Source: Opitutaceae bacterium
GTDB taxonomy: Bacteria > Verrucomicrobiota > Verrucomicrobiia > Opitutales > Opitutaceae
Assembly: GCA_028284235.1 (NCBI GenBank)
Contig: JANQSC010000003.1
Coordinates: forward strand, 1-64,000
Length of the DNA stretch: 64,000 nt
Direction: 5' to 3'
The position numbers were made by a program, and so were the translations under genes. Each line of letters opens with the position of its first letter. Position 1 is the first letter of the stretch. Under the pieces are notes generated by a model that made no database searches, was not told where the DNA came from, and worked only from the letters and a program-made list of their open reading frames with translations. Shown here piece by piece: positions 34,747 through 43,347 of this stretch.

Positions 34747-37296
34747 ATGAAAAACCTCAGAATAAAGCTCTCGAAATTCGCCGCGTACGCGGTGATCGCT
34801 CTCGTCGTTTCCACGACAACCGAATCGCTGACTGGGCAAAGCGAAATCGACACGAAGATCCGGCTGATGTCCGAGGCGTTGCAGGCGCGCGATTCCGGCG
34901 ATTTGAACAAGGCTCGCGAGCGTCTCAACCAGCTATTGGAGATCAGCCCGGGAGACCAGTCGGTCCAAAGTATTCTCAACAGCGTGGAGAGCATGATTGC
35001 GGATCGAAATCGAGGCGGGACTGGATCGTCGAGCGTGGATCGTAGAGAGGCGTTGCAGAGCGAGGCGGAGTACCTCGCCCGCTTGGAGGCGGAGCGTATC
35101 GAAAAATCAATGATCAGCGCTCGCGAGATTCGCGAAATCGCCTCGAGGCAATCGAAGCGGGGAGACTACCCGCTCGCCTTGCGCACGATCGAAAGCGCCA
35201 TTTCGATGCTCGAGCCCAATCCACTCACGCAAACCCTGATCGACGAACTCAAGCGCGACCAGCGGGAGATTTTGAGAAAGCAGTCGTCGAGCGAATCGCG
35301 AAGATTCGAGGCGGACGCGTCCAACGGCGGCCTGCTGCCGATCGACGACATCAGCCCTGACTTTGTGAATCTCCAAGAAGAGATCGCGGCGCTCGCCTTG
35401 CGCGGCCGCAGCCAGTTTATCGCGGGCGACATCGACGGGGCGGAGGCCAGTTTTAAGCAGATCGAGGCGTTGGATCCCAACAACGCGATGGCCAAAAGCT
35501 TCTTGGTGAAGATATCGCAGGAGCGCCAGTCGCTTGCCTATTTGAACAAGCTCAAGTCGCGCGAGCAATTGCTGGAGGAAGTGTCCAGCGCTTGGCAGCG
35601 TCCCGGGATTTACGAAGAGCGGCCGGACATTAATCCGACGGTTCTAGGGCCGGCTCCGCTGCTGCAGAAGCTCGACCGCATCGTGATTTCCAATGTGAAT
35701 TTCACGGAAGTCCCGCTCAATCAGGCCGTCAATACGCTGAGCGCGATTTCCGAGGACTTCGACAACACCGATACGGGACCTCCCGGGGTGAATTTGGTTT
35801 TGCTCGATCCGGAGCGCACCAACCCGACGGTAAATATTACCCTGCGCCACCTGTCCTTGCGCCGCATATTGGACTTCATCGTGGATTCGGTCGGATTCCA
35901 GTACGAAGTGCAGGAGGACGCGGTGGTCCTTCGGCCCGGCGGCGAGAACCGGAATTTGAGCACGGAAGTCTTTCCCGTATCCCGTTCCACGGTGATCCGA
36001 ATGACCGGTATTTCCGGCGGCTCGGCTGAAAGCGGTTTCGATGGCGACCCCTTCGCGAGCAGTCAAGGCGCATCGTCGCCCGCAAGCGGCATGGCGAGCG
36101 ACGCACAGACTATTCAGACGTTCCTCCAGTTGGCGGGTGTCGATTTCGACAGCACCGAAGGAAGCACCATGGCCTACGACGGCTCGGCGATGATCGTGAC
36201 TCAGACCACGCGCAACTTGGAGCGTATCCGCAACATCCTCAATCGCTACACGGACGTGAAGCAGGTCGAGATCGAAGCGAAGTTCCTCGAAGTGCAGGAA
36301 GGGGTGATCGAAGAGCTCGGATTCGACTGGACGGTCACGCACGATGACAGCAGGAATGCGGACAACCCTACTGGTTCAGGTGAAGACTACCGGAGCTCGC
36401 TTCGAAGCCTCTCCGAAATCAGCTCGCCGTCCAACGTGTCCAGCGCCATTCTTATCGATGGTGTGGAAGTGGAGCGCATTACTCCCCCGGATCTTCCCGG
36501 AGGCGTTCCGCTCGGCGTGGGCGCCGAGCCGTTGACGCGCGTATTTGGCGACGTCGGCAAGATGAATTTGGACGTTGTCGTGCGTGCCTTGTCGCAGACT
36601 TCTGGATCGGATCTGCTCAGCGCTCCTAAAGTGACCGTTCTTTCTGGCAACCAAGCCGAGATCAATGTCAGCCAAGAGTTCCGCTACCCGACCCGCTACA
36701 CGGATACCGAGAGCAACGTCGGTAGTACCAGCGGCTCGTTTGATAGCGGCGCGGCGGGTGTTACCATCACACCGGGTACGCCGGAGGATTTTGAAGTGAA
36801 GAATATCGGCGTCGAACTCTCGGTGACTCCCATTGTGGAGGAGGACGACTACAGCATCACTCTGGAGCTGAACCCGCGGGTGACCGAATTTGAAGGATTC
36901 GTTGAATACGGTGGACCGAGCGTCGCCCTGACCGCGAACCGGACAGTGAAAGTGCCTTCTGGATTCTACCAGCCAATATTTGCGGTTCGCGAGGTCGCGA
37001 CGAAAGTGACTATCTGGGACGGCGCGACCGTCGTCATGGGCGGACTGACCCGCGAAGATGTGATTACGGTAAATGACAAGGTTCCCTTCCTGGGCGACGT
37101 TCCGTTCTTCGGACGGTTTTTCCGCTCGGAAGGGGAGAGTTCCTCCAAACGCAACCTCTTGATTTTCGTGACCGCCAACCTGGTCAGCCCGGGCGGATCG
37201 CCCAAGCGCCAGACGCTGCGCGGCGTTCAGCCGGGAGCGCTATTCCAGAACCCGACCATCGTCACTCCTGGCGGCAGCGAGTCGCGCAGCCAATAA
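34747..37296 (+). CDS. Secretin (Amuc_1098 family type IV pilus-like outer-membrane channel)
   Basis: The 849-residue protein has an N-terminal signal peptide (about residues 1-30) and a TPR-like helical region (about 35-280) with the pattern SGDLNKARERLNQLLEISPGDQSV. A secretin N-domain region follows (about 315-510, including VNLVLLDPERTNPTVNITLRHLSLRRILDFIV), then the C-terminal secretin domain (from about 515). That domain shows VEIEAKFLEVQEGVIEELGFDW, KVTVLSGNQAEINV and the final DGATVVMGGLTREDVITVNDKVPFLGDVPFFGRFF, the hallmark of the family. It forms the outer-membrane pore. The TPR extension at the N-terminus is characteristic of the Verrucomicrobiota group. No PilB, PilT, PilC or pilin gene is in the window. 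Confidence 0.92.
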   Translation: MKNLRIKLSKFAAYAVIALVVSTTTESLTGQSEIDTKIRLMSEALQARDSGDLNKARERLNQLLEISPGDQSVQSILNSVESMIADRNRGGTGSSSVDRREALQSEAEYLARLEAERIEKSMISAREIREIASRQSKRGDYPLALRTIESAISMLEPNPLTQTLIDELKRDQREILRKQSSSESRRFEADASNGGLLPIDDISPDFVNLQEEIAALALRGRSQFIAGDIDGAEASFKQIEALDPNNAMAKSFLVKISQERQSLAYLNKLKSREQLLEEVSSAWQRPGIYEERPDINPTVLGPAPLLQKLDRIVISNVNFTEVPLNQAVNTLSAISEDFDNTDTGPPGVNLVLLDPERTNPTVNITLRHLSLRRILDFIVDSVGFQYEVQEDAVVLRPGGENRNLSTEVFPVSRSTVIRMTGISGGSAESGFDGDPFASSQGASSPASGMASDAQTIQTFLQLAGVDFDSTEGSTMAYDGSAMIVTQTTRNLERIRNILNRYTDVKQVEIEAKFLEVQEGVIEELGFDWTVTHDDSRNADNPTGSGEDYRSSLRSLSEISSPSNVSSAILIDGVEVERITPPDLPGGVPLGVGAEPLTRVFGDVGKMNLDVVVRALSQTSGSDLLSAPKVTVLSGNQAEINVSQEFRYPTRYTDTESNVGSTSGSFDSGAAGVTITPGTPEDFEVKNIGVELSVTPIVEEDDYSITLELNPRVTEFEGFVEYGGPSVALTANRTVKVPSGFYQPIFAVREVATKVTIWDGATVVMGGLTREDVITVNDKVPFLGDVPFFGRFFRSEGESSSKRNLLIFVTANLVSPGGSPKRQTLRGVQPGALFQNPTIVTPGGSESRSQ

Positions 37297-37327
37297 GCGG
37301 CGGAAAAAGGGAATTTGAGATTTGATC

Positions 37328-37351
37328 ATCCTCGCGCCGTCGCGCGAGGAT
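37328..37351 (+). promoter_or_regulatory. Hairpin enclosing the ribosome-binding site of the exonuclease gene
   Basis: TCCTCGCGC at 37329-37337 pairs perfectly with GCGCGAGGA at 37342-37350 around a 4-nt loop, with one more A-T pair outside. The GAGGA Shine-Dalgarno-like sequence that serves the ATG at 37357 lies in the 3' arm. Translation of the exonuclease could therefore depend on opening this stem. Without a T-run, it is unlikely to be a terminator for the secretin operon. Confidence 0.5.
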
Positions 37352-37356
37352 AGGCC

Positions 37357-38247
37357 ATGGCGAAATACCTGCTCGTTGACGGCTTCAATATGGCGTTCCG
37401 CGCGTTTTACGCGGTGCATGAACTGACTCGTTCGGACGGGTTCCCCACGAACGCGCTTTACGGATGGGTGCGTTCGATGTGGAAGCTGGTCGACGATCAG
37501 AAACCGGACGAGACGATCGTGTTTTTCGATTTGGGCGGCGCTCAAGCCAAGTTGGAGTTGTTGCCTGAATACAAAGCCAATCGCGGGGAGACTCCTCCGG
37601 AGTTTGAAAAGCAAGTACCGATCATTAAAGACCTGACGCGCGCGATGGGTTATGGATTGTATGAAGAAAATGGAGTCGAATCGGATGATCTGCTTGCCGC
37701 TCATGCGAATCGAATCTGCCAGGCGGATCCGAAGGCCCAGGTCATGATCGTGAGCGCGGACAAAGATTTCGCCCAGTCTGTGACAGATCGAATCCACATG
37801 TTGCTGCCGCCTCCGACGGCGAACCCCCGACTCGGTTGGCGCACACTCGATCCGGCCGGAGTGGAGGAGAAATTTGGGGTGAACACTTCCCAGATACCGG
37901 ACTATTTGTCATTGATCGGCGACAGTTCGGACAATATTCCGGGGATTCCTGGAGTGGGACCAAAAACCGCAGTGAAGTGGTTGAATGAATACAAGGACAT
38001 TGAAGGGATCACCGAAAACGCGAGCGAACTAAAACCAGTCCGCTTTCAGGAGATCGTTCCCGAGATGCAGGACACGCTTTCTCTCAACCGGAAGATCATC
38101 ACCTTCGACCCCGATTGCGGTCCCGATGCGATTCCTTCGGGAGAAGTCGATCCTGGAAGCCTCTTCAAGATTCTCGAGGAAATGGAGATGAAGACTCACT
38201 TGGAGGAAGCCAAGAAACGGTACGCCCAGGGGGAGTTGGCGCTGTAG
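37357..38247 (+). CDS. 5'-3' exonuclease (Pol I N-domain / flap endonuclease type)
   Basis: This 296-residue protein matches the free-standing 5'-3' exonuclease of DNA polymerase I. The motifs are LLVDGFNMAFRAFYA (metal Asp), NGVESDDLLAAHA (acidic cluster), MIVSADKDFAQSV and the helix-hairpin-helix region LIGDSSDNIPGIPGVGPKTAVKWL. Such enzymes remove RNA primers and flaps. The polymerase domain is not attached, as in many bacteria that keep it as a separate gene. It follows the secretin by 60 bp and is preceded by a strong stem covering its ribosome-binding site. A repeat begins 24 bp after its stop codon. Confidence 0.9.
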   Translation: MAKYLLVDGFNMAFRAFYAVHELTRSDGFPTNALYGWVRSMWKLVDDQKPDETIVFFDLGGAQAKLELLPEYKANRGETPPEFEKQVPIIKDLTRAMGYGLYEENGVESDDLLAAHANRICQADPKAQVMIVSADKDFAQSVTDRIHMLLPPPTANPRLGWRTLDPAGVEEKFGVNTSQIPDYLSLIGDSSDNIPGIPGVGPKTAVKWLNEYKDIEGITENASELKPVRFQEIVPEMQDTLSLNRKIITFDPDCGPDAIPSGEVDPGSLFKILEEMEMKTHLEEAKKRYAQGELAL

Positions 38248-38270
38248 CTTGGGGGAGAGGCGAGAGAGAT

Positions 38271-38306
38271 AGGTCTTATAAGTCCTATAGGACCTATAGG
38301 TCGTAT
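38271..38306. repeat. 36-bp repeat made of 9-10 bp TATAGG-type units, copy 1
   Basis: The sequence consists of degenerate units ending in TATAAG, TATAGG and TATAGG, so it contains overlapping palindromes such as TCCTATAGGA and ACCTATAGGT. A second copy at 43312-43347 differs at only 3 of 36 positions. Both start within about 25 bp after a stop codon on the plus strand. Possible roles include mRNA processing or protein binding, or a target for a mobile element; none can be tested here. Confidence 0.6.
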
Positions 38307-38367
38307 TGGAGCGCAGCCCGTGCTTCGCTCTGCGAGCTACGCATCCATCGCCTCCTCTTCGCTCCGG

Positions 38368-38566
38368 CGAAGGGTGGCCTGCCGAGGCGTAGCTCTCCGG
38401 TTGGGGGGAGGTCCGGCTTCACGTTGTTACGCCGCGACAGTCTTCGACTTCGGCTGAACGCCTCAGCGAAGGGTGGCTTGCCGAGGCGTAGCTCTCCGGT
38501 TGGGGTTGAGGTCCGGCTTCACGTTGTTACGCCGCGACAGTCTTCGACTTCGGCTTAACGCCTCAG
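38368..38566. repeat. Tandem duplication, about 99 bp per unit, next to a tRNA 3' end
   Basis: Unit 1 is 38368-38466 (99 bp) and unit 2 is 38467-38566 (100 bp). They are near identical, both starting CGAAGGGTGG and ending GAACGCCTCAG or TAACGCCTCAG. A third unit begins CGAAG at 38567 and is cut off by the CCA end of the tRNA. Each unit contains CTTCG and CGAAG arms that can pair. The tandem copies lie downstream of the tRNA gene (which is on the minus strand). Confidence 0.7.
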
Positions 38567-38573
38567 CGAAGAC

Positions 38574-38648
<75 letters not shown>

Positions 38649-38733
38649 GACCGGTATGGGAGGCAGCAAAAGCGGCTCGGGATCTAAGTCAAGTCCAGTT
38701 TCAGTCGCCGTCCCGCTTCGGGCGCAGAGGTAT

Positions 38734-39036
38734 TCAGAGGCCGGCGAGCAGTTTCCGAACTTCTTTTTCAGGATCTTCGTGACGCTGGCTGATCGCGAGT
38801 TGAAGCGACCGTTCCAACTCGGTGCGGGCGTCCGCGTTACGTCCGAGGGCAATGAGGCATTTCGATTTGAGAATCGACGCTACCATCCACTCGGGTTTCG
38901 CTTCCAGGCATGTTTGGAAACGGTCGAGGGCCTCTTCGGGCTGCCCTTCCTCGAGCAGCGCTTGGGCCAGCGAAAACTGAAAAAGTTCGCTTTGAGGGTT
39001 GGACTCGAGCAGGGACCGGTAGCGTTCGGACTTCAT
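38734..39036 (-). CDS. Small TPR protein
   Basis: This 100-residue cytoplasmic protein consists almost entirely of tetratricopeptide-type helices. One repeat is FQFSLAQALLEEGQPEEALDRFQTCLEAKPEW (about residues 19-50) and the next is MVASILKSKCLIALGRNADARTELERSLQLA. A short Glu/Lys-rich end follows. Such repeats bind partner proteins; no enzyme domain is present. It follows the dinG stop codon by 9 bp and is probably cotranscribed. The CAU tRNA lies 85 bp downstream on the same strand. Confidence 0.75.
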   Translation of the reverse strand: MKSERYRSLLESNPQSELFQFSLAQALLEEGQPEEALDRFQTCLEAKPEWMVASILKSKCLIALGRNADARTELERSLQLAISQRHEDPEKEVRKLLAGL

Positions 39037-39045
39037 GTTGACTGG

Positions 39046-41142
39046 TTAACGGGGTGGGATGCGTTGCGGATTTGGGGGCAGCTCTTCGTTGATATCGCAG
39101 AATCGCTCCTCCCGATCGGTTTGACTCATGCGGATGAATTTGGACTTGGGCAAGCTCTGCAGAAACTGGCGGCCGTAAGATTTTTGGAGAACGCGGGAGT
39201 CGAGAATGGTGACGATGCCTTTGTCGTCTTTCTTTCGGATGAGGCGTCCGATTCCCTGTCTGAATTTTATGAGCGCGTCGGGCAGGGTGAGTTCTGCGAA
39301 GGGGTTACCGCCGTTTTCTTTGATCCGCTCGGACTTCGCTTCAGCGATCGGGTGGGAAGGCACGTCGAAGGGGAGTCGCGTTACGATCACTTGGGAAAGG
39401 GCGGGTCCGGGTACGTCCACTCCGGTCCAAAAGCTGTCGGTCCCGAAGAGAACTCCGTTTCGAGCCGCTCGAAATCCCTCGGTGAGTTCGGAGCGACTGA
39501 GCCCTTGCCCTTGAGCGAAGAAGCGGCGTCCCGCTTGTTCGAACCGAGACTCCAAGGCGTCGCCGGCTTTGCGTAGATCGGAGTAGCTAGTGAAGAGCGC
39601 CAGGGTTCCGCCCGGAACTTTGTCGACGCAAAACTCGATGTAGTCGATGAGGGAGTCGATTGCCAGGCGGGCGTCTTCAGGGGAGGGCGCTGGAACGTCG
39701 CTGGCGACGTAGATACGCGTATTGGCTTCGTAGTCGAACGGGGATTCGACGCGATGCGCTTCGCGCGCTTCGGCCCCGACCTTCTTCTGGAAGGGACGCA
39801 GGTCCTGGGCGATTGAGAGTGTGGCGCTGGTAAGCGTAACGGAGCGCTCTTCGGTGAAGAGTTCTTCTTTTAGGTAGGGAGCGATTTCGATGGGGGCGGT
39901 GCGCAGAGTCACGATTTGCTGTCGGCGCCCGCTGCGTTCGATCCAGTGAACGTGGTCGTCCTCCGCCAAATCGATGAACCGCCGAATCCCCGCGTAGTAG
40001 GAGTGGATCCGGTTGCGCTGGTCCTTGATCTCGTCGTGCATGGCGCCGTCTTCGATTTTGGACAGGATTCCGTCCATGACTTGAACGACTGCCTTGAGCG
40101 GACTGACGATGGTGGGCTCGCACCAGTCGGGCTCGGATATTCGAACGATGGGGCGTTGGGCGAGTTGCGTCGCGGCGATGTATCCAAAAAATTCTTGCGC
40201 CGCGTCTTGCGCGTCGACGATGGCTTGCAGTTGCTTGGGGTGGGCCCATTTGCGGACGACTCCCGATTTTCGCTTCGGATTGAAGAGCGACTTGAGCTGC
40301 CGGTCGAGGCCGTAGGAGCTGATGCGGGCCCCGAAGTGCTCGGTCGCGACTTCGGCGGTGGTATGCGCTTCGTCGATAACGAGAAAGTCGTCGGGAAGGA
40401 GAATCCCTTTGGCGTTGGGCGCGAGCCCTCCGGCGCTGAGCAGGGCGAAGAGCAGGCTGTGGTTGACGATGACTACCTGGGCCTTGCGCATTTCCGCTCG
40501 GGCTCGCTGGTAGTGGCAGGTGTTGGGGTTGCAGTTCTTGCGGTTGCAGGCGGATCCTTCCGCGTTGACCATTTCCCAGACGTCGTAGTTCGGCGCGGGG
40601 CTGAGGTCTTGTCGCAGTCCGGTTTTCGTCTTCTGCGACCAGGCGGCGATACGTTGGAGCTCGTCGATCTCGTCGTTGGGGAATAGCTCGGTTTTGTTGG
40701 CGATGGCGTTCGCCAGTCGGGTGGGGCAGAGGTAGTTTCCTTTGCCTACGAGGATGATTGACTTGAAGCCCGCGTATTGCTCGAGCTCGTAGATCGACTG
40801 GAAGAGTTGCCGGCAAATGGGGAGATCGTTGTTCTGGATCTGCTCTTGAAGCGCGATCGTATTGGACGAGACAATACAGGGTCGCTTGGACTCGATGGCG
40901 TGGATGATTCCAGGCACGAGATAGGCGAGGCTTTTGCCGACTCCGGTTCCCGCTTCGAAGATCAAGGGCGTGTCGCTCGCCATGGATTGGCTGACGGCGG
41001 CGGCCATCGCGGTTTGTTCGGGGCGATACTCGAGGTCGAGTTTTGATTGGAGAAGCCCGCCTTCCGCGAATACGCCCGAAACGATATCCGGCAAGTGGAT
41101 GGGCGATGATCGGCTTTCCGCGCCTTCGTTGGGCGATATCAT
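39046..41142 (-). CDS. dinG: DinG-family ATP-dependent DNA helicase
   Basis: This 698-residue superfamily 2 helicase is of the XPD/DinG type. Walker A is EAGTGVGKS (residues 63-71) and the DEAH box is at 257-260. Four cysteines at 139, 199, 204 and 209 (NYLCP, SACNRKNCNPNTC) form the expected iron-sulphur cluster site. Later motifs include VTLTSATLS, GVLFGTDSFWTGVDVPG and the final GIGRLIRKKDDKG. DinG unwinds DNA, D-loops and R-loops during repair and replication restart. The ATG at 41142 fits. It precedes the TPR gene, and the L,D-transpeptidase gene is 33 bp upstream on the same strand. Confidence 0.9.
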   Translation of the reverse strand: MISPNEGAESRSSPIHLPDIVSGVFAEGGLLQSKLDLEYRPEQTAMAAAVSQSMASDTPLIFEAGTGVGKSLAYLVPGIIHAIESKRPCIVSSNTIALQEQIQNNDLPICRQLFQSIYELEQYAGFKSIILVGKGNYLCPTRLANAIANKTELFPNDEIDELQRIAAWSQKTKTGLRQDLSPAPNYDVWEMVNAEGSACNRKNCNPNTCHYQRARAEMRKAQVVIVNHSLLFALLSAGGLAPNAKGILLPDDFLVIDEAHTTAEVATEHFGARISSYGLDRQLKSLFNPKRKSGVVRKWAHPKQLQAIVDAQDAAQEFFGYIAATQLAQRPIVRISEPDWCEPTIVSPLKAVVQVMDGILSKIEDGAMHDEIKDQRNRIHSYYAGIRRFIDLAEDDHVHWIERSGRRQQIVTLRTAPIEIAPYLKEELFTEERSVTLTSATLSIAQDLRPFQKKVGAEAREAHRVESPFDYEANTRIYVASDVPAPSPEDARLAIDSLIDYIEFCVDKVPGGTLALFTSYSDLRKAGDALESRFEQAGRRFFAQGQGLSRSELTEGFRAARNGVLFGTDSFWTGVDVPGPALSQVIVTRLPFDVPSHPIAEAKSERIKENGGNPFAELTLPDALIKFRQGIGRLIRKKDDKGIVTILDSRVLQKSYGRQFLQSLPKSKFIRMSQTDREERFCDINEELPPNPQRIPPR

Positions 41143-41175
41143 GTATGAGGGGAGTCTACGCGCTCGTTCGTCGGG

Positions 41176-41712
41176 TCAAGCGATATAGACGTGGTCGCCT
41201 TCTTGCACGGCGTCGAAGAGGGCGACTATGTCTTGGTTGCCTAGCTGGATGCAGCCGCCGCTGGCGGGTCTGCCGATCCGGTCTTCGTGATTCGTGCCGT
41301 GTAGATAGATGTAGCGACTATGGCTGTCGCAGCCTTCTCCTTGGTTGACGCCGGATTCGAGGCCGTCGAGCCAGAGAATCCGGGTAGTGATGAGATTGGC
41401 GGCCTGCTCCGACTCGCTCAGTTCCGAGTAGTGTTTTCCAATGGGAACTCGCCCCTTGAACACGGCGCCGATGGGCGCTCCGTCTCCTATTTTCTGGGCG
41501 ATGCGGTGCAGCCCTTTGGGTGTGCCGAAGGAGTTTTCGATATTGGAGGGCGGTTTCGAGCTGGTGGACACGCGGAAGGTTCGGATTCGCTCGTCTCCTT
41601 CGATGAGATCGGTGGTTTGCTGGTCGATCGACACGAGCAGTCGCCGCGCTGAGGGCTTGATATTCAGCGCTTCTATCTTATGCGTGTACGGCTGATTTAA
41701 ATTCGGCGACAT
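41176..41712 (-). CDS. L,D-transpeptidase (YkuD domain)
   Basis: The 178-residue protein carries a YkuD catalytic domain with the motif HGTN (138-141) and SGGC (151-154), in which C154 is the nucleophile. The substrate-binding region LSLVS-type start (RRLLVSIDQQTTDLIEGDERIRTFRVSTS) and the FGTPKGLH loop are typical. Such enzymes cross-link meso-diaminopimelate residues or attach lipoproteins to peptidoglycan. No signal peptide is visible from the ATG at 41712, which is odd for a periplasmic enzyme; a start further upstream in the same frame (to 42549) would read through asd antisense. Divergent from asd. Confidence 0.83.
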   Translation of the reverse strand: MSPNLNQPYTHKIEALNIKPSARRLLVSIDQQTTDLIEGDERIRTFRVSTSSKPPSNIENSFGTPKGLHRIAQKIGDGAPIGAVFKGRVPIGKHYSELSESEQAANLITTRILWLDGLESGVNQGEGCDSHSRYIYLHGTNHEDRIGRPASGGCIQLGNQDIVALFDAVQEGDHVYIA

Positions 41713-41795
41713 TGGAATTGCGTCCCGTGGCGGGCATTTGCCTGCCGCGAGCCTAATTAGGACGGATGCGGTTTCCGGTTCGATCACTAAAATCG

Positions 41796-41808
41796 AAACG
41801 AGTCGTTT
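41796..41808. promoter_or_regulatory. AAACGA-G-TCGTTT palindrome before asd
   Basis: A perfect 6-bp inverted repeat with a 1-bp centre lies 18 bp upstream of the asd ATG in AT-rich DNA. Its position would overlap the promoter or the ribosome entry region. A role as operator is a guess; such short palindromes also occur by chance. Confidence 0.25.
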
Positions 41809-41826
41809 TGCATAAAAATTAATACA

Positions 41827-42828
41827 ATGAGTTACAAAGTAGGTATCGTAGGAGCGACCGGCGCGGTCGGCCAGGAGTTGCTTTCTCTGCTGGAGAGCAG
41901 AGCGTTTCCGGTGTCCGAGTTGAAGCTCTTCGCTTCGGCTCGCTCGGCGGGGAAGCGGATCGAGGCGCTGGGCCGGGCCGTGGAGGTCGAGGAGGCGACG
42001 GATTCCTGCTTTGGCGGTTTGGATTTCGTCATTTTCGCGGCGAGCGGCAGTTTGGCGAAGGAGCTTTGCCCGGCGGCCGCGGCTGCGGGAGCGGTCGCGA
42101 TCGATAACAGTTCGGCGTTCCGGATGGATCCGGAAGTGCCGCTTGTCATCCCGGAGATCAATCCGGAGGCGGCCCGCGAGCACAAGGGGATAATCGCCAA
42201 TCCGAATTGCACCACTGCGATCGCTTTGATGGCCACCTATCCGCTTCACCAGCAGTTTGGTTTGAAGCGCCTGATCACTTCGACCTACCAGGCGGTGAGC
42301 GGCAGCGGGGTGGCGGCGATGGCTGAGTTGGAGACGCAGATGGGCCAGCTTTCGCGCGGCGAGGAAACGACGGTCGACGCGTATCCGTACCAGATCGCTC
42401 TCAACGCCTTGCCGCATGTGGACGCGTTTCTGGAAACTGGCTACACGAAGGAGGAGATGAAGATCGTCAACGAGAGTCGGAAGATCATGGGGATTCCGGA
42501 TTTGATCGCCTCCTGCACCTGTGTGCGGATTCCGGTGATGCGGTCGCATTCGGTTTCGATCAACGCGGAGTTCGAACGCCCGGTTTCCGTGGAAGCGGCG
42601 CGGGCGGCGATTGAGGCGGCTCCGGGGATTGACCTGGTGGACGACCCGGAAGCGTTGCGGTACCCCATGCCTTTGGAGTTCGCGCAGAAGGAAAACTGCG
42701 GAGCGGGGCGATTCCGCAAGGATCTCGCGTTCGAGAACGGTTTGGCGTATTGGGTGGCCGGGGATCAGCTCTGGAAGGGCGCCGCTCTCAATACCGTGCA
42801 GATCGCGGAATGTCTCGCCGAGAGTTGA
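41827..42828 (+). CDS. asd: Aspartate-semialdehyde dehydrogenase
   Basis: Asd reduces aspartyl phosphate to aspartate semialdehyde, the step between LysC and Hom. The 333-residue protein starts with the NADP-binding motif VGIVGATGAVGQELL. The catalytic Cys is C128 in NPNCTTAIALM, and the conserved QAVSGSG and CTCVRIPVMRSHS segments are present. It is 24 kb from hom-lysC-thrC, so the pathway is split between two loci. The gene is divergent from the L,D-transpeptidase and precedes a secreted hypothetical protein by 41 bp. Confidence 0.95.
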   Translation: MSYKVGIVGATGAVGQELLSLLESRAFPVSELKLFASARSAGKRIEALGRAVEVEEATDSCFGGLDFVIFAASGSLAKELCPAAAAAGAVAIDNSSAFRMDPEVPLVIPEINPEAAREHKGIIANPNCTTAIALMATYPLHQQFGLKRLITSTYQAVSGSGVAAMAELETQMGQLSRGEETTVDAYPYQIALNALPHVDAFLETGYTKEEMKIVNESRKIMGIPDLIASCTCVRIPVMRSHSVSINAEFERPVSVEAARAAIEAAPGIDLVDDPEALRYPMPLEFAQKENCGAGRFRKDLAFENGLAYWVAGDQLWKGAALNTVQIAECLAES

Positions 42829-42869
42829 GAGTTGCGAAGTCGGCCGGATTGGCGCAAAAAGTGAAACGT

Positions 42870-43304
42870 ATGCGATTCAGGCATTTGCATTTGTTGGTTC
42901 TCTTGGGCTCGTTGGGGCTGATGTCGCCCGGGCTTGCGCAAACGGATATCGGCCCCTACGCGTCCGAAGCGGAATTGGGAAAACTCATCGGCCAGAAAGC
43001 CAAGGTGGAGGGAGTGTTTCATCCCTTCGCGTTCAACGCGCCGGCCGTGGTGGTGAGCGGCCGGGTATTCTATATCTTGGAGAACCCGCCAACGCGACGC
43101 CCGCGTAACTTGGGAACCGAAAGCAGCTACGGAACGGTAACCGGCACGCTCTATCTCTACGACGGGAATATTCAGTTCAGCGAAGACTACGACAAAATTG
43201 GCCGCCGCTATTATTTCTTTAGCATGGCCGACGCCCAACTGGAGCTCGGCGACCCGCTGCGCGAGCCAGGAGAAGCGCCGCCGGTCGTCCCGCAAGGGAA
43301 TTAG
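42870..43304 (+). CDS. Secreted hypothetical protein, possibly OB-like
   Basis: This 144-residue protein has a signal peptide (about residues 1-22, ending GLAQTD). The mature part alternates short beta-like strands (AKVEGVFHPFAFNAPAVVVSGRVFYIL, YGTVTGTLYLYD) and ends in a Pro/Glu-rich tail. This strand pattern resembles an OB or similar small barrel, but I do not recognise the family. The ATG at 42870 is preferred because it begins directly before the signal helix; an upstream start at 42750 reads into asd. It may be cotranscribed with asd. A 36-bp repeat begins 8 bp after its stop codon. Confidence 0.6.
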   Translation: MRFRHLHLLVLLGSLGLMSPGLAQTDIGPYASEAELGKLIGQKAKVEGVFHPFAFNAPAVVVSGRVFYILENPPTRRPRNLGTESSYGTVTGTLYLYDGNIQFSEDYDKIGRRYYFFSMADAQLELGDPLREPGEAPPVVPQGN

Positions 43305-43311
43305 GCGGGGT

Positions 43312-43347
43312 AGGTCTTACAAGTCTTATAGGACCTATAGGTCTTAT
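43312..43347. repeat. 36-bp repeat made of 9-10 bp TATAGG-type units, copy 2
   Basis: This copy matches 38271-38306 at 33 of 36 positions, in the same orientation relative to the preceding plus-strand gene. It starts 8 bp after the stop codon of the secreted protein gene. Confidence 0.6.

Larger units (their letters stand above)
38248..38573. other. 326-bp gap between the exonuclease and the CAU tRNA, occupied by repeats
   Basis: This stretch contains two repeat families described separately: a 36-bp unit at 38271-38306, and a tandem duplication of about 99 bp at 38368-38566. Frames crossing it give biased, unconserved translations. No gene is supported. Confidence 0.7.

Noticed and set aside
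37297..37356. Possible transcription terminator after the secretin
   Set aside because: The stem lacks a T-run and encloses the next gene's ribosome-binding site, so it was treated as a translational element.
39677..40816. Minus-strand frame of 379 codons within dinG in another phase
   Set aside because: The dinG frame carries all helicase motifs; the other frame is Arg/Pro/His-rich and has none.
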